Origin: Candidatus Hydrogenedentota bacterium
Lineage (GTDB): Bacteria; Hydrogenedentota; Hydrogenedentia; Hydrogenedentales; CAITNO01
Assembly (NCBI GenBank): GCA_029554925.1
Contig: JAKPUV010000161.1
Location: 1-5,337 of the forward strand
Reading direction: 5' to 3'
DNA: 5,337 nt
A program made the position numbers and the translations under genes. Under the pieces are notes generated by a model. That model was not told the DNA's origin, did no database searches, and worked only from the letters and a program-made list of their open reading frames with translations. This document shows positions 1-5,337 of the stretch, one piece after another (the first letter of the stretch is position 1; every line of letters begins with the position of its first letter).

Positions 1-359
1 GACGAGGCGATGACGATCCCCTCGTCGGCCTCGCCGTCGTTCTCCGGGTCGGGGGAGTTCGGGGTGACGAAGAGCGTGGAGCCCTGCTCGTGCGCGTTGA
101 TGATGTTGACCGCGGAAATGCAGGTGTCGACGACGTCGCCCTCGACACACTCCACGATGGCGTTCACGGCGAAGCGCCCGGGGGTCTCCGCGGGCACATG
201 CACGAAGATCAGCGTGTCCTGGCGGGCGTCCTTGTAGGCCACCACCGTCTGGGACTCGTCGTCGTCGTGGCGGGCCTTGTACCCCTTCGACTCCAGAAAG
301 GCCACCGCCTTCGCGAGGTTGGGGTTTGCCTGCTTCCGTCCTTCGTTCTTGTCTGCCAT
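1..359 (-). CDS. YbjN-like small protein, N-terminal part (C-terminus outside window)
   Basis: The frame is open from an ATG at 359 to the window edge, giving 119 codons without a stop, so the C-terminus is missing. The start is supported by AAGGAG at 373-368, 8 nt upstream. The protein begins MADKNEGRKQANPNLAKAVA, then has an amphipathic helix followed by GYKAR, alternating strand-like segments (TVVAYKD, TLIFVHVP, RFAVNAIVECVEG), and a helix containing AVNIINAHEQG near residues 81-91 followed by the strand STLFVTP. The order helix, strands, then a V-N-x-x-N helix and a further strand resembles YbjN-domain proteins, which share a fold with type III secretion chaperones and often have no known biochemical role. 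That assignment rests on motif memory only. No signal peptide or membrane segment is visible, so it is probably cytoplasmic. An acidic stretch (PDPENDGEADEG) precedes the edge. A terminator separates it from rplS, so it is probably its own unit, though I see no convincing promoter. Confidence 0.6.
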   Translation of the reverse strand, partial: MADKNEGRKQANPNLAKAVAFLESKGYKARHDDDESQTVVAYKDARQDTLIFVHVPAETPGRFAVNAIVECVEGDVVDTCISAVNIINAHEQGSTLFVTPNSPDPENDGEADEGIVIAS

Positions 360-406
360 GGCCGGGACTCCTTGTTGTTGTCGCTGCGTGTCCGCCGCCG
401 TCGGCG

Positions 407-437
407 AAAGAAAAGGGCACAGCCACACACTGTGCCC
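407..437 (-). terminator. Rho-independent terminator of the ffh-rplS operon
   Basis: Read on the minus strand, GGGCACAG and CTGTGCCC form a perfect 8-bp stem (437-430 with 422-415) around a 7-nt loop. It is followed at once by the U-rich run TTTTCTTT (414-407). It lies 31 nt past the rplS stop codon and upstream of the next minus-strand gene, which is where an operon terminator is expected. Confidence 0.88.
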
Positions 438-468
438 GTCATGGGTCCGAAAAATCAAACGCGCGGTG

Positions 469-828
469 TCAGACGTTGCGCTGCTTGGCCTTCACGCGCG
501 CGGCCTTGCCGACGCGGTCGCGCAGGTAGTAGAGCTTGGCGCGGCGGACGCGGCCCTCGCGCACCACCTCGACCTTCTCCACGCGCGGGGAGTGCAGCGG
601 GAACACGCGCTCGACGCCCTCGCCGAAGGCCACGCGCCGCACGGTGAAGGTCGCGTCCGCGCTCTCGCCGCGGTTCCGGCCGATCACCACGCCCTCGTAG
701 ACCTGGATGCGCTCCTTCTCGCCCTCGACGATGCGGAAGTGCACGCGGACGGTGTCGCCCACGTTGAACTTGGGCAGCTTGTCCGCGTCTTTCCCGTGCT
801 GCCGGGTGTATTCATCAACGATGTTCAC
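469..828 (-). CDS. rplS: 50S ribosomal protein L19
   Basis: L19 is a large-subunit ribosomal protein located at the interface with the 30S subunit. The 119-residue product matches the usual length of about 115-120. It carries the family core: [26 protein letters not shown] (residues 24-49), [21 protein letters not shown] (61-81) and the basic C-terminus [17 protein letters not shown] (95-111). The start is a GTG at 828-826. It is preferred because MNIVDEY matches the family N-terminus and AAGGAG lies 8 nt upstream at 842-837. The GTG overlaps the trmD TGA in a GTGA, which suggests translational coupling. The frame stays open further upstream, but that part is a shadow inside trmD. This is the last gene of the operon, followed by a strong terminator. 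Confidence 0.97.
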   Translation of the reverse strand: MNIVDEYTRQHGKDADKLPKFNVGDTVRVHFRIVEGEKERIQVYEGVVIGRNRGESADATFTVRRVAFGEGVERVFPLHSPRVEKVEVVREGRVRRAKLYYLRDRVGKAARVKAKQRNV

Positions 829-1583
829 TGTGACTTCTCCTTGTCCGTGTTCGGCCGCCCGCGCTCCGCTTCGAGCTCGGCGAGCAGGTCCATGTCCTCG
901 CTTGTCAGGTTTTCCAGCAAATCCGGCCTGCGCTCCCGTGTGGCGCGCAGCGCCTCCATACGTCTCCAGCGGCCGATGGCCGCGTGGTTGCCGCCCAGCA
1001 GAACCTCCGGCACCCGCATCCCCCGGAATTCCGGGGGGCGCGTGTACTGCGGCGGCCCGAGGACGCCGTGGTAGAAGGAGTCCGTGTCCACGGACTCCCA
1101 TTTTCCCACGACGCCGGGGATCATCCGGCTGACCGCCTCCACCAGCACCAGCGCCGGCAGCTCGCCGCCGCTCAGCACATAGTCGCCGATGGACACCTCG
1201 TCGGTCACCAGGGCCCGCGAAACCCGCTCGTCCACGCCCTCGTACCGGGCGCAGAGGATCACCAGGTCCGGCTCCGCCGCCAGTTCCCGCACGAGGTTCT
1301 GGTCGAGCCTGCGGCCCCGGGGCGACATCAGCACGATCCGCCGCAGGGAATTCCTGTCTCTTAAACTTTCCACGGCCGCGAACAGCGGCCCGCACTGCAT
1401 GACCATGCCCGCGCCGCCGCCGTAGGGCTCATCGTCCACCGTCCGGTGCCGCCCGCCCGCGAAGTCCCGCGGGTTCGTCACCGCGACGGTCAGCAGCCCG
1501 TCTTCAACGGCCCGCCCGAGGAGGCTGGTGCGCAGAGGCGTCTCCAGCAACTCCGGGAACAGGGTGAGGATGTCTATCCTCAT
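825..1583 (-). CDS. trmD: tRNA (guanine-N1-)-methyltransferase TrmD
   Basis: TrmD transfers a methyl group from S-adenosylmethionine to N1 of G37, next to the anticodon of certain tRNAs, and so prevents +1 frameshifting. The 252-residue product has the whole SPOUT-family pattern: [11 protein letters not shown] at the N-terminus, [13 protein letters not shown] (50-62), the knot segments LMSPRGRRL (85-93), [11 protein letters not shown] (111-121) and [14 protein letters not shown] (131-144), then SRMIPGVVG (152-160). The catalytic region is DSF (168-170), followed by [21 protein letters not shown] (180-200) and RW at 205-206. Asp168 and Arg153 correspond to the catalytic Asp169 and Arg154 of the E. 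coli enzyme by motif alignment. Residue 112 is Ala where CGRYEG is usual. A purine-rich GGAAAGG precedes the ATG by 6 nt. The gap to khpA is 24 nt, and the stop overlaps the rplS start. The rimM gene that normally precedes trmD is absent here. Confidence 0.97.
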   Translation of the reverse strand: MRIDILTLFPELLETPLRTSLLGRAVEDGLLTVAVTNPRDFAGGRHRTVDDEPYGGGAGMVMQCGPLFAAVESLRDRNSLRRIVLMSPRGRRLDQNLVRELAAEPDLVILCARYEGVDERVSRALVTDEVSIGDYVLSGGELPALVLVEAVSRMIPGVVGKWESVDTDSFYHGVLGPPQYTRPPEFRGMRVPEVLLGGNHAAIGRWRRMEALRATRERRPDLLENLTSEDMDLLAELEAERGRPNTDKEKSQ

Positions 1584-1607
1584 GGCGCGCCTTTCCGGAA
1601 CAAACGG

Positions 1608-1847
1608 TCACTCGGCCACTTCAACCCGGACGGCCTTGTCGGACCCGCCCGAGGCCGTGCTCACCAGGGTGCGCAGGGCCTTGATCGTGCGTCCGTTCCG
1701 TCCGATCACCCGGCCCACGTCCTCCTGGTTCATCGTGATCCGGATGACGCTGCCGTCCTCCTCCTCCACCGTCTCCAGACGAAGCTCGTCCTCGTGGTGC
1801 ACCAGACGCCGCACCACGAAGTCCACCAGTTCCGCCGCCGGGATCAT
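1608..1847 (-). CDS. khpA: KH-domain RNA-binding protein KhpA
   Basis: This is a small single-KH protein of the KhpA (YlqC) family, usually found between rpsP and rimM/trmD. In Gram-positive bacteria where it has been studied, KhpA works with KhpB/EloR in RNA binding and in cell-elongation control. The 79-residue product is almost entirely one KH domain: an N-terminal helix (AAELVDFVVRRLV), the strand RLETVEEEDGSVIRITM, then the RNA-binding loop VGRVIGRNGRTIKALRTLV (44-62) with the GxxG element G49-R-N-G52, and the terminal strand KAVRVEVAE. The ATG at 1847 overlaps the rpsP stop in an ATGA, and the Shine-Dalgarno signal is weak, so translation is probably coupled to rpsP. The length is typical for the family. 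The family assignment is firm; the precise role in this organism is inferred. Confidence 0.93.
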   Translation of the reverse strand: MIPAAELVDFVVRRLVHHEDELRLETVEEEDGSVIRITMNQEDVGRVIGRNGRTIKALRTLVSTASGGSDKAVRVEVAE

Positions 1848-2329
1848 TCGGCCGCCTGCTCTTCGGAAGCCGCCTCTTCGGGGGCCGCCTCTTCGGGGGC
1901 CGCGTCCGCCGCCGGGGCCTCTTCGGCCGCCTCGGTCGCCTCGGGCACCTCGGCCTCCGCCGCCGCGGGCGCCGGCTTCGGCTCGTCAACGACCGGCGCC
2001 GGGGGGGTGTATCCCTTGTCCTCGACCACCGCGCCGACCGCCTGCGCCGTCTCGGTCTCGGGCGTGGTGCCGTCGCCGAAGTGCTTCATGACGCCCAGCT
2101 TGCTGAAGATCGCGCGGACCGTGTCCGAGGGCTGCGCGCCCTGACGGAGCCACTCCAGGGCGCGCACCGCGTTCACCTCGCTGACGGGCGCCGGACGGGC
2201 CGCGGGGTGGTACACGCCGAGAATCTCGACCTCGCGCCCCCGCGTGCGGTTCCGGGAATCCTGGACCACGATGCGGTAATACGGCTTTTTCTTGCGCCCG
2301 CCGCGCTTCAAACGGATGACTGTTGCCAT
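1844..2329 (-). CDS. rpsP: 30S ribosomal protein S16 with long acidic C-terminal tail
   Basis: S16 is a primary-binding small-subunit protein needed for 30S assembly. Residues 1 to about 85 are the standard domain: ATVIRLKRGGRKKKPYYRIVVQDSR (2-26), EILGVYHP (35-42), and ALEWLRQGAQPSDTVRAIFSKLGVM (57-81). The product is 161 residues, about twice the usual 80-90. From about residue 86 it continues as a low-complexity tail rich in Ala, Glu and Pro, with only two Lys (105, 118) and no Arg, ending in PEEAAPEEAASEEQAAE. The tail is in frame with the S16 domain and its stop overlaps the khpA start, so it is a genuine part of this gene. The DNA for it includes a 15-bp tandem repeat. GAGAGGA lies a few nt upstream of the ATG, and the gap to the ffh stop is 19 nt. 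The tail is probably disordered; its function is unknown. Confidence 0.96.
   Translation of the reverse strand: MATVIRLKRGGRKKKPYYRIVVQDSRNRTRGREVEILGVYHPAARPAPVSEVNAVRALEWLRQGAQPSDTVRAIFSKLGVMKHFGDGTTPETETAQAVGAVVEDKGYTPPAPVVDEPKPAPAAAEAEVPEATEAAEEAPAADAAPEEAAPEEAASEEQAAE
1869..1904. repeat. 15-bp tandem repeat in the rpsP tail
   Basis: The unit gccgcctcttcgggg occurs twice in perfect tandem (1869-1883 and 1884-1898) and continues as gccgc at the start of a third copy. A diverged copy with a 3-base insertion lies just before it (1851-1868). Because 15 is a multiple of three, the repeat encodes a pentapeptide period of the type P/S-E-E-A-A and can change copy number without breaking the frame. 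Confidence 0.8.
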
Positions 2330-2348
2330 TGCTGTCCTCTCTGCCGGC

Positions 2349-3701
2349 TTAGCGCCCCGGCATGGGTGGGAGGGGTCCGCGGAGGCCGCGTCCTTTGCCG
2401 CCGCCCTTCGGGCCCCTCATCATCTGCTTCATCATGTCCCGCATCTTCTGAAAATCCTTCAGAAGCGCGTTCACTTCCTGAACCGTGGTGCCGCTGCCCT
2501 CGGCGATGCGCCGGCGGCGGCTGCCGTTGATAATGACCGGGTTGCGCCGCTCTTTCCGCGTCATGGAAAGAATGATCGCCTCGGTGTACTTCAGCTCGTC
2601 CTCGGCGCCGTCCAGGTCGTCCGGCATCATCTTGCCCAGCCCGGGGATCTTCTTGATGATGTCCCCGAAGGCCCCGAGCTTCTTCACCTGCTGCATCTGC
2701 GCCAGAAAGTCCTCCAGATTCCAGTCGCCCTTGCGGGCCTTCTTCTGGAAGTCCAGCGCCTGCTTCTGGTCCACCACCTGCTGCGCCTTCTCCACCAGAG
2801 AGACCACGTCGCCCATGCCCAGGATCTGGTCCGCCATGCGCCCGGGATGGAACGGCTCCAAAGCGTCCAGCTTCTCGCCCGTCCCCACAAACTTCACCGG
2901 ACGCCCGGTCACCTCGATGATGCTGATCGCCGCGCCGCCCCGCGCGTCGCCGTCCATCTGCGTCAGGACCACGCCCGTCAGGGGCACCGCGTCGTTGAAC
3001 TGCTTCGCCGACCGCACCGCGTCCTGGCCCGTCATCGCGCTCGCGACGAAGAGAATCTCCTGGGGGGCCATCTGCGCCGCGATGCGCCGGACCTCGCCCA
3101 TCATCTCCTCGTCCACGTGCAGACGGCCCGCCGTGTCCAGAATCAGCACGTCGCACCCGCGCAACGACGCCTCGCCCCGGGCCATCAGGCAGATGTCCAC
3201 CGGGTTGGCCTTCACGCCCAGGCTGAACGACTCCACGCCGGCCTGTCCGGCCACAATCTCCAGCTGCTCAATGGCGGCCGGGCGGTACACGTCTGCCCCC
3301 ACCAGCAGGGGCTTGCGCCCCTGGCGCTTCAGCATCACCGCCAGCTTGCCCGCCGTGGTCGTCTTGCCCTGGCCCTGCAGGCCCACCATCATGATCACCG
3401 TCGGCGGCTTCGCCGCGAAGGTCAGGGGCTCGTTCTGCGCGCCCATCAGCCGGACCAGCTCGTCGTGGACGATCTTGACGATCATCTGGCCGGGGTGGAT
3501 GCTCTCCAGCACCTTCTGGCCCACCGCCGCCGCCTGCACATCGGTGATGAACTTCTGGACGACCTTGTAGTGGACGTCCGCCTCCAGCAATGCCTGACGG
3601 ATCTGCTGAAGCGCGTCCTTCATGTTCGCTTCAGTCAGGCGACCCTGGCCGCGAATCGACTTGAACGCCGATTCCAGCCGTTTTGTCAGGCTTTCAAACA
3701 T
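2349..3701 (-). CDS. ffh: Signal recognition particle GTPase Ffh (SRP54)
   Basis: Ffh binds 4.5S RNA and signal sequences of nascent membrane and secreted proteins, and delivers the ribosome to the receptor FtsY through reciprocal GTP hydrolysis. The 450-residue product has the normal length and layout. The N domain is residues 1 to about 95 (MFESLTKRLESAF; QALLEADVHYKVV). The G domain has the P-loop GLQGQGKTTT (107-116), DVYRPAA (137-143), DTAGR (189-193), SAMTGQD (221-227), TQMDGDARGGAA (247-258) and GTGEKLDALEPF (273-284). The methionine-rich M domain has the RNA-binding SRRRRIAEGSG (394-404), then MRDMMKQMMRG and a short Gly/Pro-rich basic end. Two G-domain positions are unusual: Gln248 replaces the Lys of TKxD, and Ser221 replaces the Asp of DAMTGQ. 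The ATG at 3701 is chosen because MFESLT fits the family N-terminus; the longer open frame upstream lies beyond the predicted promoter. GGGAAG precedes it as a modest ribosome site. First gene of the operon. Confidence 0.97.
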   Translation of the reverse strand: MFESLTKRLESAFKSIRGQGRLTEANMKDALQQIRQALLEADVHYKVVQKFITDVQAAAVGQKVLESIHPGQMIVKIVHDELVRLMGAQNEPLTFAAKPPTVIMMVGLQGQGKTTTAGKLAVMLKRQGRKPLLVGADVYRPAAIEQLEIVAGQAGVESFSLGVKANPVDICLMARGEASLRGCDVLILDTAGRLHVDEEMMGEVRRIAAQMAPQEILFVASAMTGQDAVRSAKQFNDAVPLTGVVLTQMDGDARGGAAISIIEVTGRPVKFVGTGEKLDALEPFHPGRMADQILGMGDVVSLVEKAQQVVDQKQALDFQKKARKGDWNLEDFLAQMQQVKKLGAFGDIIKKIPGLGKMMPDDLDGAEDELKYTEAIILSMTRKERRNPVIINGSRRRRIAEGSGTTVQEVNALLKDFQKMRDMMKQMMRGPKGGGKGRGLRGPLPPMPGR

Positions 3702-3722
3702 TGTCTTCCCGTTGTGCTCTTG

Positions 3723-3790
3723 CCGTGGAAAATGCCGAAAAGACAGCCCAGTCAGGCTGTCCAGCGCGGAGACAGGGCTCCCCCGCACGG
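3723..3790 (-). promoter_or_regulatory. ffh leader with possible attenuator structure
   Basis: Read on the minus strand, GACAGCC (3761-3755) can pair with GGCTGTC (3748-3742) over a 6-nt loop, followed by TTTT (3741-3738) and a second T run a few bases later, which resembles a weak intrinsic terminator. An upstream CTGTC (3775-3771) can pair instead with the GACAG of the same 5' arm (3761-3757), so the two hairpins exclude each other. A 5-bp pairing of CCGTG (3790-3786) with CACGG (3727-3723) could close the whole leader. The layout is seen; regulation is inferred, and no known riboswitch or ribosomal-protein binding site was recognised. Confidence 0.35.
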
Positions 3791-3797
3791 AGGCAGA

Positions 3798-3827
3798 ACT
3801 ATACCAAAGCAACAGGGGGGAATGCAA
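3798..3827 (-). promoter_or_regulatory. Sigma70-type promoter for the ffh operon
   Basis: On the minus strand, TTGCAT (3827-3822) and TATAGT (3803-3798) are separated by 18 nt, close to the -35 and -10 consensus and rare by chance in such GC-rich DNA. Transcription would begin near 3791, giving an ffh leader of about 90 nt. Confidence 0.68.
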
Positions 3828-3920
3828 CCGCACCCCGCCCCCCCGGTCGGTCGGAAGTGCCCGAACCAAGGCGGATTACGCCGGGCGCGCGGCGTCCGCG
3901 CCCCCGCGCCGTGCCGGAAG

Positions 3921-3948
3921 GTTTTCCCCCTCCGCAATGTTATATACT
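3921..3948 (+). promoter_or_regulatory. Candidate promoter for aceE
   Basis: TATACT at 3943-3948 lies in a locally AT-rich stretch and is a good -10 match. GTTTTC at 3921-3926, 16 nt upstream, is only a weak -35. A start near 3955 would give a leader of about 75 nt before the aceE ATG. No PdhR-like operator was recognised. Confidence 0.45.
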
Positions 3949-4030
3949 ATTGATTCCCAAGTTATCGCTGCGGGAATTGCGGAGCATCGGCGCGGTCAAG
4001 CGCCCCTTTACTAACCCCCGGGGAATGGTC

Positions 4031-5337
4031 ATGGCGGATAAGTACTTGCCTGAAGACACGATAAGCGACTGGGTGGAGGCGCTGGAGAACCTCGTGGAGG
4101 ACCAGGGAACCGGGGCGGCGGCGGAGCTGCTCACCCGGCTGCGCGCCGAGGCGGACACGCTGGGCGTCCCGGACATGTTCACGGCGAACACCGCCTATCA
4201 GAACACCATCCCCCCCGACCAGCAGCCCGAATACCCCGGCGACCGGGAAATGGAGCGCATCGTCAAGTCGGTCATCCGCTGGAACGCCATGGCCATGGTG
4301 GTGCGCGCCAACCGGGTGTCCGACGGCATCGGCGGGCACATATCCACCTACGCCTCGGCGGCCACGCTCTACGAGGTGGGGTTCAACCACTTCTTCCGGG
4401 GGCGCACCCCGGACCACGGGGGGGACCAGATCTATTTCCAGGGCCACGCCACCCCCGGCATCTACGCCCGCGCCTTTCTGGAGGGGCGCCTTTCCCGCCA
4501 GCAGCTCGAAAATTTCCGCCGGGAACTGGCCAAGGGCGGGGGGCTCTCCTCCTACCCCCATCCCTGGCTCATGCCGGATTTCTGGAACCACCCCACCGTG
4601 AGCATGGGCCTCGGCCCCATCATGGCCATCTACCAGGCCCGGTTCAACCGGTATCTTGAGCACCGCGGCCTCAAGCCGGCCAACGGCGGGCATGTGTGGG
4701 CTTTCCTGGGCGACGGGGAGACCGACGAGCCGGAAACGCTGGGCGCCATCACCCTGGCCTCCCGGGAACGGCTGGACAACCTGATTTTCGTGATCAACTG
4801 CAACCTCCAGCGGCTCGACGGGCCGGTCCGCGGCAACGGCCAGATCATCCAGGAGCTGGAGGCGGTCTTCCGGGGGGCCGGGTGGAACGTGATCAAGGTC
4901 CTCTGGGGCAGCGAATGGGACCCGATTTTCGCCAAGGACACCGAGGGCATTCTGGCGCGTGCCCTGGGCACCCTGGTGGACGGCGAGTACCAGAAGTTCA
5001 GCGTGGAGTCCGGCGATTACATCCGCCGCAGGCTGCTGGAGCACGAGCCGCGTCTGGAGCCGCTGCTCTCCCTGCTCACGGACCAGCAGCTCCGCAAGAT
5101 CAAGCGTGGCGGTCATGACCCTCTGAAGGTCTACGCCGCCTACCACCGCGCCGTGAACCACACCGGGTCGCCGACCGTCATCCTCGCCAAAACGGTGAAA
5201 GGCTACGGCCTGGGCGAGAGCGGCGAGGGAAAGAACATCACCCACCAGCAGAAGAAGCTCAACGAGGAGGAGCTCTGGGAGTTCCGGGGCCGTTTCGGCA
5301 TCCCCATCTCCGACGAGGAGATCGCCTACGCCCCGTT
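4031..5337 (+). CDS. aceE: Pyruvate dehydrogenase E1 component, homodimeric type (partial, C-terminus outside window)
   Basis: AceE is the thiamine-diphosphate enzyme that decarboxylates pyruvate and acetylates the lipoyl groups of E2 (AceF), linking glycolysis to acetyl-CoA. The 435 codons present are about half of the usual ~885. They match the homodimeric E1 family closely: NTIPPDQQPEYPGD near the N-terminus, GGH (101-103), YFQGH (135-139), GLSSYPHPWLMPDFW, PTVSMGLGPI, and the ThDP/Mg site G227-D-G229-E with N256-C-N258. These are followed by LQRLDGPVRGNG, GAGWNVIKVLWGS and EGKNITHQQKK. His103, His139 and His405 correspond by motif alignment to active-site or loop histidines of E. coli AceE (106, 142, 407). 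The ATG at 4031 has GGGGA 6 nt upstream. An in-frame ATG two codons earlier (4025) has no spacing from that site and is less likely. The gene diverges from ffh. A following aceF cannot be checked here. Confidence 0.97.
   Translation, partial: MADKYLPEDTISDWVEALENLVEDQGTGAAAELLTRLRAEADTLGVPDMFTANTAYQNTIPPDQQPEYPGDREMERIVKSVIRWNAMAMVVRANRVSDGIGGHISTYASAATLYEVGFNHFFRGRTPDHGGDQIYFQGHATPGIYARAFLEGRLSRQQLENFRRELAKGGGLSSYPHPWLMPDFWNHPTVSMGLGPIMAIYQARFNRYLEHRGLKPANGGHVWAFLGDGETDEPETLGAITLASRERLDNLIFVINCNLQRLDGPVRGNGQIIQELEAVFRGAGWNVIKVLWGSEWDPIFAKDTEGILARALGTLVDGEYQKFSVESGDYIRRRLLEHEPRLEPLLSLLTDQQLRKIKRGGHDPLKVYAAYHRAVNHTGSPTVILAKTVKGYGLGESGEGKNITHQQKKLNEEELWEFRGRFGIPISDEEIAYAP

Larger units (their letters stand above)
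3702..4030. other. Divergent ffh/aceE intergenic region
   Basis: These 329 bp separate two divergent genes and carry no convincing coding sequence. Open frames crossing them are extensions or shadows of ffh and aceE. The ffh-proximal part (3702-3827) holds the ffh leader and promoter. Positions 3828 to about 3920 are very GC-rich without a recognisable site. Positions 3935-3965 are conspicuously AT-rich for this genome and hold the candidate aceE promoter. The aceE leader contains a small 5-bp GC stem (3989-3993 with 4000-4004), too weak to call. Confidence 0.7.

Noticed and set aside
374..469. Possible promoter for the YbjN-like gene (TTGATT on the minus strand at about 459-454)
   Set aside because: No acceptable -10 sequence occurs at the right distance, and the region overlaps the terminator stem.
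1020..1037. Perfect 18-bp palindrome around an EcoRI-type GAATTC core
   Set aside because: It lies inside the conserved PPEFRGM coding region of trmD, has no loop to make a useful RNA hairpin, and is explained by the codons used.
829..1395. N-terminal extension of the L19 frame into trmD
   Set aside because: The extended part is Arg/Gly-rich with no family match and lies wholly inside trmD in another frame. The GTG at 828 fits the L19 N-terminus and has a strong ribosome site.
3702..3869. Longer ffh start giving a 56-residue N-terminal extension
   Set aside because: The extension runs through the predicted promoter and leader and does not match Ffh. The ATG at 3701 gives the normal N-terminus.
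2292..3953. Plus-strand open frame of 553 codons antisense to ffh
   Set aside because: It is longer than ffh but is rich in His, Leu and Arg, resembles no family, and spans the ffh promoter. It is a shadow of the high-GC minus-strand gene, whose product matches Ffh along its whole length.
3962..5245. Minus-strand open frame of 427 codons antisense to aceE
   Set aside because: The plus-strand frame gives a clear AceE with all cofactor motifs. The antisense frame has no recognisable domain and fits GC-driven loss of stop codons.
1..5337. Search for a novel system: mobile element, CRISPR, toxin-antitoxin, phage or defence genes, RNA genes
   Set aside because: No direct-repeat array, transposase or integrase motif, tRNA-like cloverleaf or unknown gene cassette was seen. 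All but the partial left-edge gene are recognised housekeeping genes.

Overview
The window is a compact, GC-rich bacterial housekeeping segment. Five co-oriented minus-strand genes form a translation and secretion cluster, ffh-rpsP-khpA-trmD-rplS. Beyond it, also on the minus strand, is the start of a small protein that resembles YbjN. The pyruvate dehydrogenase E1 gene aceE diverges on the plus strand and runs off the right edge. The intact frames in high-GC codon usage, the bacterial ribosomal protein S16/L19 context and a homodimeric-type AceE all indicate a bacterium. The phylum cannot be fixed from the sequence. An uncultured high-GC Gram-negative lineage is plausible but is only a guess.

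Layout from left to right: (1) 1-359, minus, the N-terminal 119 codons of the YbjN-like protein. (2) 360-468, an intergenic stretch holding a clear rho-independent terminator that ends the rplS operon. (3) rplS (828-469), trmD (1583-825), khpA (1847-1608), rpsP (2329-1844) and ffh (3701-2349), with gaps of at most 24 nt or 4-nt start/stop overlaps, so they are very probably one transcript that begins upstream of ffh. (4) 3702-4030, a divergent intergenic region. It has a good minus-strand promoter for ffh (TTGCAT, 18 nt, TATAGT), an ffh leader that can form a terminator-like hairpin with a competing alternative hairpin, and a weaker AT-rich plus-strand promoter for aceE. (5) 4031-5337, the first 435 codons of aceE, about half the usual length.

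The operon joins signal-recognition-particle GTPase (Ffh), two ribosomal proteins (S16, L19), an RNA-binding KH protein (KhpA) and the tRNA m1G37 methyltransferase (TrmD). The functional theme is accurate translation and co-translational membrane targeting. The usual ribosome-maturation gene rimM is missing from its place before trmD. aceE belongs to central metabolism and appears only to share the intergenic region.

I see no mobile element, CRISPR array, phage gene, RNA gene or defence system. The points that merit a second look are modest: the missing rimM, atypical residues in two conserved Ffh GTPase motifs, the possible attenuator in the ffh leader, and the long acidic Ala/Glu tail on S16 with a 15-bp tandem repeat in its gene.
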